Source: Anaerolineae bacterium (GTDB lineage: Bacteria > Chloroflexota > Anaerolineae > Promineifilales > Promineifilaceae). From it: DNA of 64,000 nt. The stretch lies in the NCBI GenBank assembly GCA_020848035.1, contig JADLAX010000073.1, positions 1-64,000 on the forward strand. The letters run 5' to 3'. The notes beneath the pieces are model-generated. The model saw nothing but the letters and a program-made list of their open reading frames with translations, had not been told where the DNA came from and did no database searches. Each line of letters begins with the position of its first letter. Within the stretch, counting starts at the first letter, position 1. Positions 53,642 through 63,291 of this stretch are shown here, in pieces. A program made the position numbers and the translations under genes.

Positions 53642-53752
53642 ATGAAGTGTTGTTTCTACGGTTATTATGGCCAAAATCATTACGGACCTGTTTGTGAGAT
53701 TTGCACAGAGGACCGTTTACCGGCCACCGATTACTGATTACCGCTCACGGAA

Positions 53753-55390
53753 TTACGGCCGTAACTGCCACAACTTCAGCGCCAAATGCAGCGCCAACCG
53801 CATGTTCGACTGGTTCAGGTCGTGCCCCGTCAGCTCCTGGATGCGGTCCAGGCGGTAGAGCAAGGTGTTGCGGTGGATGAAGAGCGATTCGGCCGTTTGG
53901 CTGATGTTGCCGTGATGCTCAAAGTAGGCATCCATCGTCTTCACCAGGCTGCTGTTGTGTTGGTCATCATATTCCACCAGGGGGCCAATTACCTGGTCGG
54001 TAAAGTTGCGCACGGCGGGATGTTCCTCCATCTGCACCAGCAGCTGATAGACGCCCAGGCTGCTAAACGGCACCACCTGCTTGATCTGCAACCGTTCCCC
54101 CAGCTGCATCGCTTGCAGCGCCTCATCGTATACCTTGGGCCATTCGGCCAGCGTGGGCGCTGGGCCACTCATCCCGGCCACCAAAACGGCATCGGGATAT
54201 TCCGTTTTTACCTGTTCTTCAATTCGTCGTCCCAACTCCTGGGCCGACTCCATATCTTCCGCGTGTTTCAGCTCCTGGAAAACACACACATGCTTGTCCC
54301 CGTACACGTGCACCAGGGCCGCCCGGCTGTGATTGTTGAGTACCCAATGGATTGTGGTTTCCAGGCGGCGCAGCGAGTAGGCGGGCGGATCGGCCCATTT
54401 GAGCACCAGAACCGCATGGGGCTGGTTTGTGTTGTGATCCAGCCGCCCTTCGAGCCGCTCGATCTCCTTGCGCGGCATGGTGCCCGCCAACAGCCCTTCC
54501 AGGAAGTTGCCCCGCAGCGCTTTTTTGGCCTCGCTAATCGCCTTGGCCTTGGCCATTTCCAGGGCACAGGCGGCCGCCCCATGCTCAACGGCCAGCTTGT
54601 CCAGCAAATCCAGCTTGTCCGCTGGCCCAATGACCGACAAATAGCCTCGCGCCCGGTCACCGGAAATAATGGGGCTGACCAGGCGGCCCAGGTTCTCAAT
54701 TGGAAAGAACTGCTGCCAGTGGCTTTGTCGGGCGTGGGCCGCTGCTTTGCGGTTGCGCAGCACCGGCGGCAGCTCGTCACGCTGCTCCAGCAGCTCGCGC
54801 AGCGGCTCCCATTCAATCTGGTTGTTTTGCGGCAGGGCCACGGCCTGAATTTCCATGCGCTTGTCTTGCACCACGGCAATTTTTCCCGTCAGCTTGGCAA
54901 TGAGCTCCGTCATGGCGGTGAGGCCCTGGTCTTCACGGGACATTTCCGAGAGGGTGCGGTAGAGCTGCATGCCACGTTCGCTGGTGGCCGACTGCCGGTC
55001 AACCAGCAGCGCCGCCACGGCGCGGTTAATTTCGCGCACAGACAGGTTATCGGGCACGATGAGAATGGGCACATTGAGCCGGTTGGCCTGCTCACCCACA
55101 TCTTCCGAGACGGGGCTGAACAGCACCATCCCGGCTGCATTCAGCTTGGCCACCACGGCCATTTTCTGCTTTAGTGCCGCTTCGTTGATTTTTGCCTGTA
55201 AAGAGGGTGGAACGATGACCAGATCATTCACCTGAACCTGGTCTTCAACAGCGTCCCAGCTGGTAAGTAACACAACCCATTCGACCGTTCGCCGGGCCTG
55301 CTCCGCGCCACCCAGGGTGGTGGTGTTGAGCGGCAAGGCCAGTCGCAGCAAATCGCTAATGGTAATTTGATCTAATGCTTGCTCGTTCAT
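53753..55390 (-). CDS. PucR family transcriptional regulator
   Basis: The 545-residue protein has an N-terminal PucR-type ligand domain (ISDLLRLALPLNTTTLGG to about 120), a middle region (about 180-420) resembling the CdaR GGDEF-like domain, and a C-terminal PucR helix-turn-helix (FEHHGNISQTAESLFIHRNT, LLYRLDRIQELTG). Such proteins activate purine, sugar-acid or amino-acid catabolic genes. The ligand is not predictable. It overlaps the kinase gene by 4 nt (ATGA), so it is co-transcribed with a two-component pair, an unusual combination. An ACGGCCGT palindrome overlaps its stop region. Confidence 0.8.
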   Translation of the reverse strand: MNEQALDQITISDLLRLALPLNTTTLGGAEQARRTVEWVVLLTSWDAVEDQVQVNDLVIVPPSLQAKINEAALKQKMAVVAKLNAAGMVLFSPVSEDVGEQANRLNVPILIVPDNLSVREINRAVAALLVDRQSATSERGMQLYRTLSEMSREDQGLTAMTELIAKLTGKIAVVQDKRMEIQAVALPQNNQIEWEPLRELLEQRDELPPVLRNRKAAAHARQSHWQQFFPIENLGRLVSPIISGDRARGYLSVIGPADKLDLLDKLAVEHGAAACALEMAKAKAISEAKKALRGNFLEGLLAGTMPRKEIERLEGRLDHNTNQPHAVLVLKWADPPAYSLRRLETTIHWVLNNHSRAALVHVYGDKHVCVFQELKHAEDMESAQELGRRIEEQVKTEYPDAVLVAGMSGPAPTLAEWPKVYDEALQAMQLGERLQIKQVVPFSSLGVYQLLVQMEEHPAVRNFTDQVIGPLVEYDDQHNSSLVKTMDAYFEHHGNISQTAESLFIHRNTLLYRLDRIQELTGHDLNQSNMRLALHLALKLWQLRP

Positions 55391-57480
55391 GCGTTTGATT
55401 TGCCATTTCCATTGACGGGAAGGCGGATGATGAAGGTGCTGCCTTCACCTGGGGTACTGACAACGTTGATATCGCCACCGTGCTGTTCAATGATTCGATG
55501 GGTGGTTGCCAATCCCAGACCGGTTCCTTTTCCCGGGTCTTTTGTTGTATAAAAAGGCTCGAAGATGTGAACCAGTTCGGCTTCCGACATCCCTTTGCCA
55601 TTGTCCTGAACGATAATTTGCACATGGTCTTTTTCGGCCGCCAGCCGGGTTGTGATGGAGATTTGGCGTTTGGGCGGCATCTCATGCACGGCGTCGCGGG
55701 CGTTGACGATGAGGTTGAGCCAGACGCTTTTGAGATGTTCCCAACTGGCGACAACCGGTGGTAAATCATCAGCCATGTTTTGAATGACTTCGGCGTCAGC
55801 GGTGATGAGCTGATACCGAACCAGGTCCAGGGTTTGCCGAATGGAGCTGTTCACATCGCCTGCGGTTAAATTGTAATGTTCTTGCCGGGCAAAATCGAGT
55901 AAACCACGTACGACTTTAGTCGCACGATCCCCGGCGCGGGCGATGAGATCAACCGCTTCGTAATTTTCATCCTCGGGGGGGATGAACATTTTGAGCATTT
56001 CGGCGTTGGCGTTGATGGCGGTGAGTGGGTTGTTGATTTCGTGGGCTACACCAGCGGCCAGCTGACCGATGGCGGCGAGTTTGCCTGCTTGCAGCAGGGA
56101 GCTTTCCAGGCGTCGTTCCTCGGTGCGATCTTGCCAGAGGATGACGGCGCGGGCGGAGCTGGCCTGTTTGCTGGGAATGGGGTAGGCGTTGACATCCCAC
56201 TCGCGGGGGAGGTGGTCTTCACCTTTCCAGTTGATGGTCCAGCGTTGGGCCTGTTTGTGAGCCAGTGTTTTGGCGGCCAGGCAGTGGGGGCAGGGCTGGC
56301 TCCGGTTGAAAAAGGTCTGGTAGCAAACTTTGTTCACCAGGTGTTCGGGCACGGTGTCCAGTTCGTCGGCCTTGCTTTTGTTGATGCCAACCAGCTGCCA
56401 GTCGTCGTTGATGGTGTAGATGGGGTGGGGGATGCCGTCGATGAGCGCCTGGAGGGTGTTGCGGCTTTCCAGCATTTCTTGTTGGCGCTGGCGGATGCGG
56501 GTGAAGAGCCAGGCATTTTCTACCGCCTCGCTGATGGAGCTGGCCAGGGAGGCAAACAGGTCCAGGTCGACTTCGGTGAAGGGGCCGTCGCTTTTGTTGA
56601 AGGCATTGATGACGCCGACGGGACGGCCGCGTACCACGAGCGGCGCGGCAATAAGCGAGCTGACCTGGAAGTTGGGTGGGGCGTCGATTTCGACACGGAA
56701 ACGGCCGTCTCCCTCCGGATCGTTCAAAATTACCGCTTTTTGATCCTGGAAAACGGTGCCCAGAATGCCCTCACCTACCGGGATGGCGGGTACGGCCGTT
56801 ACCGGCAGCGGCCCCGTGCGGCTTTGCAAATTTTGGTAGCGCAGCTGGCTGCCCCCTTCCACCATCAGCGCCCCGGCCAGCTGAATGCCCAACAGCTGGT
56901 CGATGCCTTGAACGGCCGTAGCCAGCACTTCCGTCGATTCCAGGGTGGCGGCCACCATCTGGCCAATGCGGTTTAGCGCCGCTAGCTGCTGGCTCTGGCG
57001 CTGAAGCTGTTTTTCCAGCTGCTGGGTGCGCAAAATGGTGTTGACGCGGGCCAGGAGTTCTTGTGGGCGGTACGGCTTGGTGATGTAATCGTCGGCACCA
57101 GCGGTGAGCGCCTCCACTTTTTCGTTGCTGCCTGCGGCGGCGGTGAGCAGCACCACGCGGGTGTACTGAAGCGTGGCGTGTTCGCGGATCCAGTTCAGCA
57201 CGTCCAGCCCAGAGAGATTGGGCATGCGCATATCCAACAGCACCAGGTCAATTTCGGGCATTTTGCCAGACACGGTAGATTGCAGCAGATCAATGGCTTC
57301 CTGGCCGTCGCGGGCGGCCGAGACCAGAAAGTTCGCCTTTTTGACCAAAAAGTCGGCCAGGGACTCGGCAATTTCTGGCTCGTCGTCGACGATCAGGATG
57401 TGGGATCTTTTTTCGGGGGGGATGGGTGTGGAAACGGCCGTTTCCACACCACTTTTCTCCAAAACCGCCATGCCTGTCAT
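55387..57480 (-). CDS. Hybrid sensor histidine kinase (REC-GAF-PAS-HisKA-HATPase)
   Basis: From ATG 57480 the protein has about 697 residues. An N-terminal receiver domain (ILIVDDEPEIAES, phospho-acceptor Asp in VLLDMRMPNLSG, Lys in DDYITKPYRP) is followed by a GAF domain (about 140-300), a PAS domain with CPHC (about 320-430), HisKA with the phospho-His in GVAHEINNPLTAI, and an ATPase domain (NLIVNARDAV, DNGKGM, GKGTGLGLATT). It senses an unknown signal in the cytoplasm, as no transmembrane segment is seen. A response regulator gene lies upstream and a PucR regulator gene overlaps downstream. Upstream codons to 57552 come from a GTGAAACG repeat. Confidence 0.88.
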   Translation of the reverse strand: MTGMAVLEKSGVETAVSTPIPPEKRSHILIVDDEPEIAESLADFLVKKANFLVSAARDGQEAIDLLQSTVSGKMPEIDLVLLDMRMPNLSGLDVLNWIREHATLQYTRVVLLTAAAGSNEKVEALTAGADDYITKPYRPQELLARVNTILRTQQLEKQLQRQSQQLAALNRIGQMVAATLESTEVLATAVQGIDQLLGIQLAGALMVEGGSQLRYQNLQSRTGPLPVTAVPAIPVGEGILGTVFQDQKAVILNDPEGDGRFRVEIDAPPNFQVSSLIAAPLVVRGRPVGVINAFNKSDGPFTEVDLDLFASLASSISEAVENAWLFTRIRQRQQEMLESRNTLQALIDGIPHPIYTINDDWQLVGINKSKADELDTVPEHLVNKVCYQTFFNRSQPCPHCLAAKTLAHKQAQRWTINWKGEDHLPREWDVNAYPIPSKQASSARAVILWQDRTEERRLESSLLQAGKLAAIGQLAAGVAHEINNPLTAINANAEMLKMFIPPEDENYEAVDLIARAGDRATKVVRGLLDFARQEHYNLTAGDVNSSIRQTLDLVRYQLITADAEVIQNMADDLPPVVASWEHLKSVWLNLIVNARDAVHEMPPKRQISITTRLAAEKDHVQIIVQDNGKGMSEAELVHIFEPFYTTKDPGKGTGLGLATTHRIIEQHGGDINVVSTPGEGSTFIIRLPVNGNGKSNA

Positions 57481-57514
57481 ACTCTTGGGCCTTCGGGATT
57501 TTGTGGGGTTTTGA

Positions 57515-57567
57515 GTGAAACGTGAAGGGTGAAACGTAATTCCTCTCTTCACGTTTCACGTTTCACG
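57515..57567. repeat. GTGAAACG-word inverted repeat
   Basis: GTGAAACGTGAAGGGTGAAACGT is largely complementary to ACGTTTCACGTTTCAC across a short loop. It lies between the response regulator and the kinase gene. Confidence 0.8.
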
Positions 57568-57610
57568 GACGATTCCCCTTGAATTTCCAAAGAGCCATAC
57601 GCCACTTTCG

Positions 57611-58315
57611 CTACGGGTTGCTGGTAAAGGTGTAGCCGTGCCCCTGGATCGTGCGAATATAAATCGGATCGCTGGGGACTGGCTCGATCTTTTCGCGCAA
57701 ATTTTTGATGTGCGCCCGCACCAGTTCGGGACTGCCCGTGTCGCGGGGATAGTCCCACACGTCTTGCAGCAGCTGCTGGCTGTTAAATACCTGGTCGGCG
57801 TTGCTCATTAAATGATACAGCAAGTCAAACTGCACGTTGGTTAGCAGGGCCGTGCCGTTGGGCGTCGTTACCTTAAAGCTGCGGCAGTCCAGTGTCACAT
57901 TCCCGGCAATGACCTCGTTGGGCTTTTGTTCCTTGGCCGGTTTCACCACGGCCCGGCGCAAAATGGCCCGCACCCGCAGCTGAAGTTCTTCCATGTTAAA
58001 CGGCTTGCTTAAATAATCGTCAGCCCCGGCGCGGAAGCCCTCAATCTTGTCTTCGTCCTTGGCCTTGGCCGTCAGGAAGAGCACGGGCAAATCTTGCAGC
58101 AAGGGATCGCCGCGAATCTGTCGGCAAACCTGGTACCCATCGGCCCCGGGCATCATGATGTCTAATATGAACAGATCGGGGGTGTGGCGACGCGCCAGCT
58201 GCAGCCCATCTGTGCCGCTGTTAGATACCATAACATGGTAACCATACAGTTTCAGGGCGCGCTGCAGGGTTCGGGAAACGAGTTCATCATCATCAATCAC
58301 AAGAATGGTGGCCAT
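57611..58315 (-). CDS. OmpR-family response regulator
   Basis: The 234-residue protein has a receiver domain (ILVIDDDELVSRT, Asp in LFILDIMMPGADG, Lys in DDYLSKPFNMEEL) and a C-terminal winged helix (LTNVQFDLLYHLM, VRAHIKNLREKIE, TIQGHGYTF). It should bind DNA when phosphorylated, probably by the kinase at 55387-57480 downstream. AGAGGAG supports ATG 58315. No target site is evident; the operon itself or the nearby pdh genes are candidates. Confidence 0.9.
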   Translation of the reverse strand: MATILVIDDDELVSRTLQRALKLYGYHVMVSNSGTDGLQLARRHTPDLFILDIMMPGADGYQVCRQIRGDPLLQDLPVLFLTAKAKDEDKIEGFRAGADDYLSKPFNMEELQLRVRAILRRAVVKPAKEQKPNEVIAGNVTLDCRSFKVTTPNGTALLTNVQFDLLYHLMSNADQVFNSQQLLQDVWDYPRDTGSPELVRAHIKNLREKIEPVPSDPIYIRTIQGHGYTFTSNP

Positions 58316-58469
58316 GTACACTCCTCTGGCCCAACGGCCGTCTGGCAATAAAGTTAATGTGCATCATCTTATGTGAATCTGCCGCCGGTAGTATAGCAGA
58401 TTTTGCCTGATGATAGGTTTGTTAATTTGGGAAAACAAAACTTCCGCGAATAAGCAACAATTTCCAACA

Positions 58470-58529
58470 AAAAAACCTTCGCCACAAAAACACAGATAAC
58501 CGAAGGGGCGCTTTTGCGGCGAAGGTTTT
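58470..58529 (-). terminator. Terminator of the pdh operon
   Basis: AAAACCTTCGCCACAAAA and TTTTGCGGCGAAGGTTTT form a long stem with one mismatch. Read leftward it is followed by a T-run. It lies 9 nt past the pdhC stop. Confidence 0.85.
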
Positions 58530-58537
58530 AGGGCGCG

Positions 58538-59848
58538 CTAAATTAACAGCTTCAGCGGTTCTTCCAGTATGCCCTTCAAAAGCTGCATAAACTGGGCCGC
58601 TTCCGCGCCATCGGTCACCCGGTGGTCGGCGGAAATGGTGGCCTTCATGCGCGTGCCGATGGCCAGCTCGCCGTTCACCACCACCGGCACCTGCTGCGCC
58701 GAACCAACGGCCAGGATGGCGGCGTTGGGTGGGTTGATGATGGCGATAAAGTGATCCACGTCAAACGCGCCCAGGTTGCTGACGGTAAAGGTGGAGCCTT
58801 CAACGTCCTCTGGCTTCACCTTGCCCTCGCGTGCCCGGGCGATCATCTCTTTGTGGTCCTGGGCAATTTTGGAGATGCTGGCGTTGTCGGTGCCTTTTTG
58901 CACGATGGTCAGCAAGCCACCGTCCACGGCCACGGCCGAACCCACGTTGATCTCGTTGTGCAAAATGATCTTGTCGCCGCCAAAGCTGGCGTTGATGTTG
59001 GGGAACTGGCGCAGGGCCAGCGCCGCCGCCTTCACCACCAGGTCATTCACCGACACCTTACGCTCAGCGTCGAGCGAGTTGTTGATCTGCTTGCGCAGCG
59101 CCAGGGCCGGGCCCATGTCGATCTCGGTGGTGACGTAGAAGTGCGGTACGGTGACCTTGCTCTCGCTCATGCGGCGGGCGATGGCCTGGCGCATCCGGGT
59201 GAGCGGTTTGTCGGTGGCCCCTGCCGGGGTGGGGAGTGGGGCAGCTTGTGGGGTGGAAGGGGGAACGGCCGTTCCCTTCTCCACCACTTTTGCCGCCGGT
59301 GGATTGGCCATAAACGCTTCCACGTCCGCCTTGCGCACGCGCCCGCCAGGGCCACTGCCGCCCACCTGCGCCAAATCCACGGCATGACCTTCCGCCATGC
59401 GCCGGGCGACCGGGGTGGCCTTCACGCCGCCAGGGAATTCGCCAGACAGCTCGCCTGGGGCCACGGGGGCAGGTTCGGCCGTCTGGCTCGCCTGATCCGG
59501 CGTTGCGGCACCACTTTCTGACCGGGGTTCGGCTGAGGCTGCGGCCTCGGCTGGCTTGGGTTTGGGCGCGGCGGCTCCGTTGCCGCCCCCCATGCCGGAA
59601 ATGTCCTCACCTTCCTCGCCGATGATGCCCAGATTGTTGCCCACCGGCACCTGGTCGCCGGTGTTGACCAGCTGGGCCAGCAGCACGCCTTCCACGCGGG
59701 CCGTCAGCTCCTGGGTAACCTTGTCTGACTCAATCTCGGCCAGCACGTCACCCTTTTGCACGCGGTCACCCACCTGCTTCAGCCAGGTGCCCATCGTGCC
59801 TTCTTCCATATCAAAGCCCAACGTGGGCATCTTGATAAATTCAGCCAT
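58538..59848 (-). CDS. pdhC: Pyruvate dehydrogenase E2, dihydrolipoyl acetyltransferase
   Basis: The 436-residue protein has an N-terminal lipoyl domain (lipoylated Lys in EIESDKVTQE, about residue 43), an Ala/Pro/Glu-rich linker, an E3-binding domain (TPVARRMAEGHAVDLAQVGG) and a catalytic domain ending in ISADHRVTDGAEAAQF with the active-site His. It transfers the acetyl group from E1 to CoA. The lipoyl motif with E-I-E-S-D-K and overall architecture could also fit a branched-chain complex. It overlaps pdhB by 1 nt. No E3 gene is in view. Confidence 0.88.
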   Translation of the reverse strand: MAEFIKMPTLGFDMEEGTMGTWLKQVGDRVQKGDVLAEIESDKVTQELTARVEGVLLAQLVNTGDQVPVGNNLGIIGEEGEDISGMGGGNGAAAPKPKPAEAAASAEPRSESGAATPDQASQTAEPAPVAPGELSGEFPGGVKATPVARRMAEGHAVDLAQVGGSGPGGRVRKADVEAFMANPPAAKVVEKGTAVPPSTPQAAPLPTPAGATDKPLTRMRQAIARRMSESKVTVPHFYVTTEIDMGPALALRKQINNSLDAERKVSVNDLVVKAAALALRQFPNINASFGGDKIILHNEINVGSAVAVDGGLLTIVQKGTDNASISKIAQDHKEMIARAREGKVKPEDVEGSTFTVSNLGAFDVDHFIAIINPPNAAILAVGSAQQVPVVVNGELAIGTRMKATISADHRVTDGAEAAQFMQLLKGILEEPLKLLI

Positions 59849-60828
59849 TATAAAATCTCCTTCACAGCGGCAATGACTCGCTCCGCGTTGGGCAGGGCCG
59901 AACGCTCTAATTCGCCGGAGTACGGGGCTGGGACATCATACTGCGCCACGCGCTTGATCGGGGCATCGATGTAGTCGAACGCCTCATCTTGCAGGCGGGC
60001 CACGATTTCTGCGCCCACGCCGTAGGTCTGGTGCCCAAATTCTACCACGACGGCCTTAAACGTCTTTTTGAACGATTCCACCACTGGCCCCATGTCCAGC
60101 GGCTGTAAGCTGCGCAGATCGATCACCTCGGCTTCAATGCCTTCTTGGGCCAGGCTTTTGGCGGCGTCCAGCGAAGTGTGCAGCCCTTCGCCGTAGGTGA
60201 TAATGGTCACGTCTGACCCTTCGCGCTTCACGTCGGACACGCCCAGCGGGACGGTGTACTCCTCGTCCGGCACTTCATCGCGCACCTTGGGCGAGGTGTA
60301 CAGGGCCACCGGCTCAATAAAAAGCACCGGGCCGTTGTCGCGAATGGCGGACTTGAGCATGCCTTTGGCATCATAAGGCGTGGCCGGGCAAACGACTTTC
60401 AGGCCGGGGAAGTGGGCAAAGATGACATCTGGGGTGTGGCTGTGCGTCGCGCCCAGCTGCTTGCCACCACCGCCGGGAGCGCGGAAGACCACGGGGCAGT
60501 CAAACTGGCCGTTAAACATGTAGCTCACCTTGGCCGCATGGTTCACAATCGCATCGAAGGCGACAAAGGCAAAGTTGATGGTCATAAATTCAGCGATGGG
60601 GCGCGTGCCGGCCATAGCCGCCCCGGTGGCGGCCCCGGCGATGGCCATTTCAGAAATGGGCGTGTCGCGCACGCGGTTTTCGCCGAACTCTTCCAAAAAG
60701 CCCTTGGTGACGGCATACGTGCCGCCCCAGGCACCCACTTCTTCACCCATGATAAAAACGTTTTCATCGCGGTGCATTTCTTCGCGCAGCGCTTCGGTAA
60801 TTGCTTCTCGTAAGGTTAAACGGGCCAT
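59848..60828 (-). CDS. pdhB: Pyruvate dehydrogenase E1 beta subunit
   Basis: The 326-residue protein has the transketolase-type beta fold: TLREAITEALREEMHRDENV, FIMGEEVGAWGGTY, GNRPIAEFMTINFAF-type core and FRAPGGGGKQLGATHSH. The C-terminal VEFGHQTYGVGAEIV and APYSGELE blocks are typical of PDH-type E1 beta. With PdhA it decarboxylates pyruvate with TPP. It overlaps pdhA and pdhC by one base each (TAATG junctions). A branched-chain keto-acid complex is the alternative. Confidence 0.9.
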   Translation of the reverse strand: MARLTLREAITEALREEMHRDENVFIMGEEVGAWGGTYAVTKGFLEEFGENRVRDTPISEMAIAGAATGAAMAGTRPIAEFMTINFAFVAFDAIVNHAAKVSYMFNGQFDCPVVFRAPGGGGKQLGATHSHTPDVIFAHFPGLKVVCPATPYDAKGMLKSAIRDNGPVLFIEPVALYTSPKVRDEVPDEEYTVPLGVSDVKREGSDVTIITYGEGLHTSLDAAKSLAQEGIEAEVIDLRSLQPLDMGPVVESFKKTFKAVVVEFGHQTYGVGAEIVARLQDEAFDYIDAPIKRVAQYDVPAPYSGELERSALPNAERVIAAVKEIL

Positions 60829-61802
60829 TAGTTTGCCTCCGCCGTGGTGGGGTAGATGTGGTTAAACAGGGTGTCTTGGGCCGGAAGGGGGGAGTTGTTG
60901 GAAAATTCTACCGCTTCATCCACTTCCTTCATGATTGCCTGGTCGATGGCGACCAGTTCGGCTTCAGCCACGCCCTCTTTGAGCAGGTGGGCCTGAAGCG
61001 TGGCGATGGGGTCTTTTTCGTCGCGCCATTTGTCCAGCTCACCTTCGGGCCGGTAGCGGGTGCGGTCGCCAATGCTGTGGCCTTGATAGCGGTAGGTCAT
61101 CATTTCCAAGAACTGCGGCCCTTTGCCTTTGCGACAGGCGGCGATGGCTTTTTGGCTGGCCTCGTAGACGGCGAAGATGTCCATGCCGTCAATCTGCTTG
61201 CCGGGGATGTTGTAGGCTTTGGCTTTGTCGACCATTTTGTGGGTGGCCGAAGCGCGCTCGATGGAGGTACCCATGCCGTATTTGTTGTTTTCGCAGATGA
61301 AGACGATGGGCAGGTCCCAAACGGCCGCCATGTTGAGCGATTCGTGGAAGTAGCCGATGTTGGTAGCGCCGTCGCCGAAGTAGCAGAGGCAAACGGCGTC
61401 GCTGCCTTTGTATTTTTCGGCCAGGGCCAGGCCTACGCCGAGCGAAATGTGGGCACCGACGATGCCGTAGCCGCCCCAGAAGGTGCGCTCTTTGCTGGCC
61501 ATGTGCATGGAGCCGCCGCGCCCACCGACGACGCCAGTGGCTTTGCCCATCAGCTCGGCCATCACTTCGTTGGCGGTGAGGCCAACGGCCAGGGCGTGGC
61601 CGTGGTCGCGGTAGGCGGTGATGATGTGATCGCCTGCCTTGCGGGCGGCAATGCTGCCGACGGCGACGGCTTCCTGGCCAATGTAGAGGTGCAGAAAGCC
61701 TTTGATCTTTCCCTCCAGCTGGTACAGTTCGTCGCTGCGCTCTTCGAAGCGGCGAATGAGTACCATCTGACGGTACCAATCGAGTAGTGTGTCTTTGTCC
61801 AT
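60828..61802 (-). CDS. pdhA: Pyruvate dehydrogenase E1 alpha subunit
   Basis: The 324-residue protein has the E1 alpha blocks: YRQMVLIRRFEERSDELYQ, GFLHLYIGQEAVAVG, YRDHGHALAVG, GRGGSMHM, and the TPP motif GDGATNIGYFHESLNMA ending in ENNKYGMGT. The phosphorylation-loop region RYQGHSIGDRTRYR is present. AAGGAG precedes ATG 61802. It is the first gene of the pdhABC operon. Confidence 0.93.
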   Translation of the reverse strand: MDKDTLLDWYRQMVLIRRFEERSDELYQLEGKIKGFLHLYIGQEAVAVGSIAARKAGDHIITAYRDHGHALAVGLTANEVMAELMGKATGVVGGRGGSMHMASKERTFWGGYGIVGAHISLGVGLALAEKYKGSDAVCLCYFGDGATNIGYFHESLNMAAVWDLPIVFICENNKYGMGTSIERASATHKMVDKAKAYNIPGKQIDGMDIFAVYEASQKAIAACRKGKGPQFLEMMTYRYQGHSIGDRTRYRPEGELDKWRDEKDPIATLQAHLLKEGVAEAELVAIDQAIMKEVDEAVEFSNNSPLPAQDTLFNHIYPTTAEAN

Positions 61803-62276
61803 TCAGATCTCCTTAGTCGTATGCCTTGGTCGTTGCTGTAAAGTTGGCTGGTTACGGCCGTTGCTTCCCCGGAAAATAGGACACGGATTTTCACAGATAA
61901 ACACAGATAAGATTCTGTGTGCGCAGTTTGCGCCAATCTGTGTTCATCTGTGGCCCTTTCGTAAGAATCCTGGCCAAAACGAAGAAAACCGTGCCTGTTG
62001 TGGGAGGTGGCAGGTTTCTTGTAGCCAACGGGTAGAAAATAGCGTGTTTTGTTTCTAAAGGTGACAGCCAGCGAGTTGGGCTGTCAACAATGTTGTTTAG
62101 TTGCTGTATCAACGATGTGTTAAGTTTATCAAATTGTGCCCTGACTGGCGAACCTATTCATTTGCGTTTTGTCGTTTTTCGATAGTGCAACTTTGTCGTT
62201 GAAATGGGACGCGGATGAACGCGGATGGACGCTGATTTTGTGTCTTGGGCGCGTTGGCCGCGTCCGGTATTTTTGA
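61803..62276. other. Spacer upstream of pdhA with CACAGAT repeats
   Basis: No gene is seen in these 474 bp. It holds an ACGGCCGT palindrome (61854), a CACAGAT-word inverted repeat (about 61878-61952) related to 11056-11126, a GGGACGCGGATGAACGCGGATG element (about 62201-62222) and presumably the pdhA promoter. The thrB transcript start would be on the far side, so only its terminator could lie here. Confidence 0.6.
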
Positions 62277-63188
62277 TTACTGAGACACTCTAATTTGCGT
62301 TCCGGTGGTGTCGATGGGCAAAATCCAGCTGCGGCTGCCGAGGTTGTGCTGGCGGAAAACGACCGTTACCGCCGCCACAATTTGGTCATGTTTATCTGGC
62401 GCAAAGGCGATGAGGCTGGGGCCAGCGCCGCTGAGGGCAACCCCGGCCGCACCTGCGGCGTAGGCCGCCGTAAACGCCTCGGCCATGCCGGGGATGAGCG
62501 GCAGGCGGTAGGGCTGGTGCAGGCGGTCCTGCATGGCCAGGGTGAGCTGGGGGTAAGCGGCCGTTGCCAACGCCCGAACCAGCAGCGGCAAACGGCTGGC
62601 GTTAAAAATGGCGTCCTGGCGGCTGATTTGTGTGGGCAGGGCGGCGCGGGCGTCGTGGGTGAGCAGCTCAAAATCGGGCGTGACGATGACCACCTGCTGC
62701 GGGGCAATGGGCAGCGGTTCGATGTGCACCTGGTCGCCTTCCATGACGCCCAGGACCAGGCCGCCGAGCAGGGCCGGGGCGACGTTGTCCGGGTGGCCTT
62801 CCTCGGCGGTGGCGATGGTCAGGATGTCGGCCTGGCTGAGCTGGCCGTTTACCAGGGCATTGGCCCCCAGCAGCCCGGCGAGTACGGCCGTTGAGCTGCT
62901 GCCCAAGCCACTGCCGACGGGGATGTTGTTTTCTTGGGTGATGTGCAGGCCAGACGGCCGTTGTCCCAAGCGGTCAAACAGGCGGCTGGCGGATTGGTAG
63001 ACCAGGTTTTTTGCGCCGGTGGGCACTTTTTCGGCGTCCAGGCCGGTGACTTCGATGGTGAGGCTGGGGTGAGGAACGGCCGTAAAGGTGACGTGGTTGT
63101 ACAGCCCCAGGGCCACGCCCAGGCAGTCGAAGCCGGGGCCCAGGTTGGCAGAAGTGGCGGGAACGGTGATGGTTACTTGGTTGGTCAT
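62277..63188 (-). CDS. thrB: Homoserine kinase
   Basis: ThrB phosphorylates homoserine for threonine synthesis. The 303-residue GHMP kinase has TVPATSANLGPGFDCLGVAL, the ATP loop IPVGSGLGSSSTAVLAGL, GHPDNVAPALLGG and the C-terminal GVALSGAGPSLIAF. Length and motifs are typical. It is a single gene here; the other threonine genes are outside the window. Two ACGGCCGT palindromes are in the coding sequence, read as TAV. Confidence 0.95.
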   Translation of the reverse strand: MTNQVTITVPATSANLGPGFDCLGVALGLYNHVTFTAVPHPSLTIEVTGLDAEKVPTGAKNLVYQSASRLFDRLGQRPSGLHITQENNIPVGSGLGSSSTAVLAGLLGANALVNGQLSQADILTIATAEEGHPDNVAPALLGGLVLGVMEGDQVHIEPLPIAPQQVVIVTPDFELLTHDARAALPTQISRQDAIFNASRLPLLVRALATAAYPQLTLAMQDRLHQPYRLPLIPGMAEAFTAAYAAGAAGVALSGAGPSLIAFAPDKHDQIVAAVTVVFRQHNLGSRSWILPIDTTGTQIRVSQ

Positions 63189-63291
63189 GATTTTTCTCGG
63201 TTGGTTGGCCAGCTAAAATTCGGCACTGACGCTCATTTTACGCTAGAATGCATTCATCTACGAACATCGAGCATGGTTGCTCGCCGAGATG

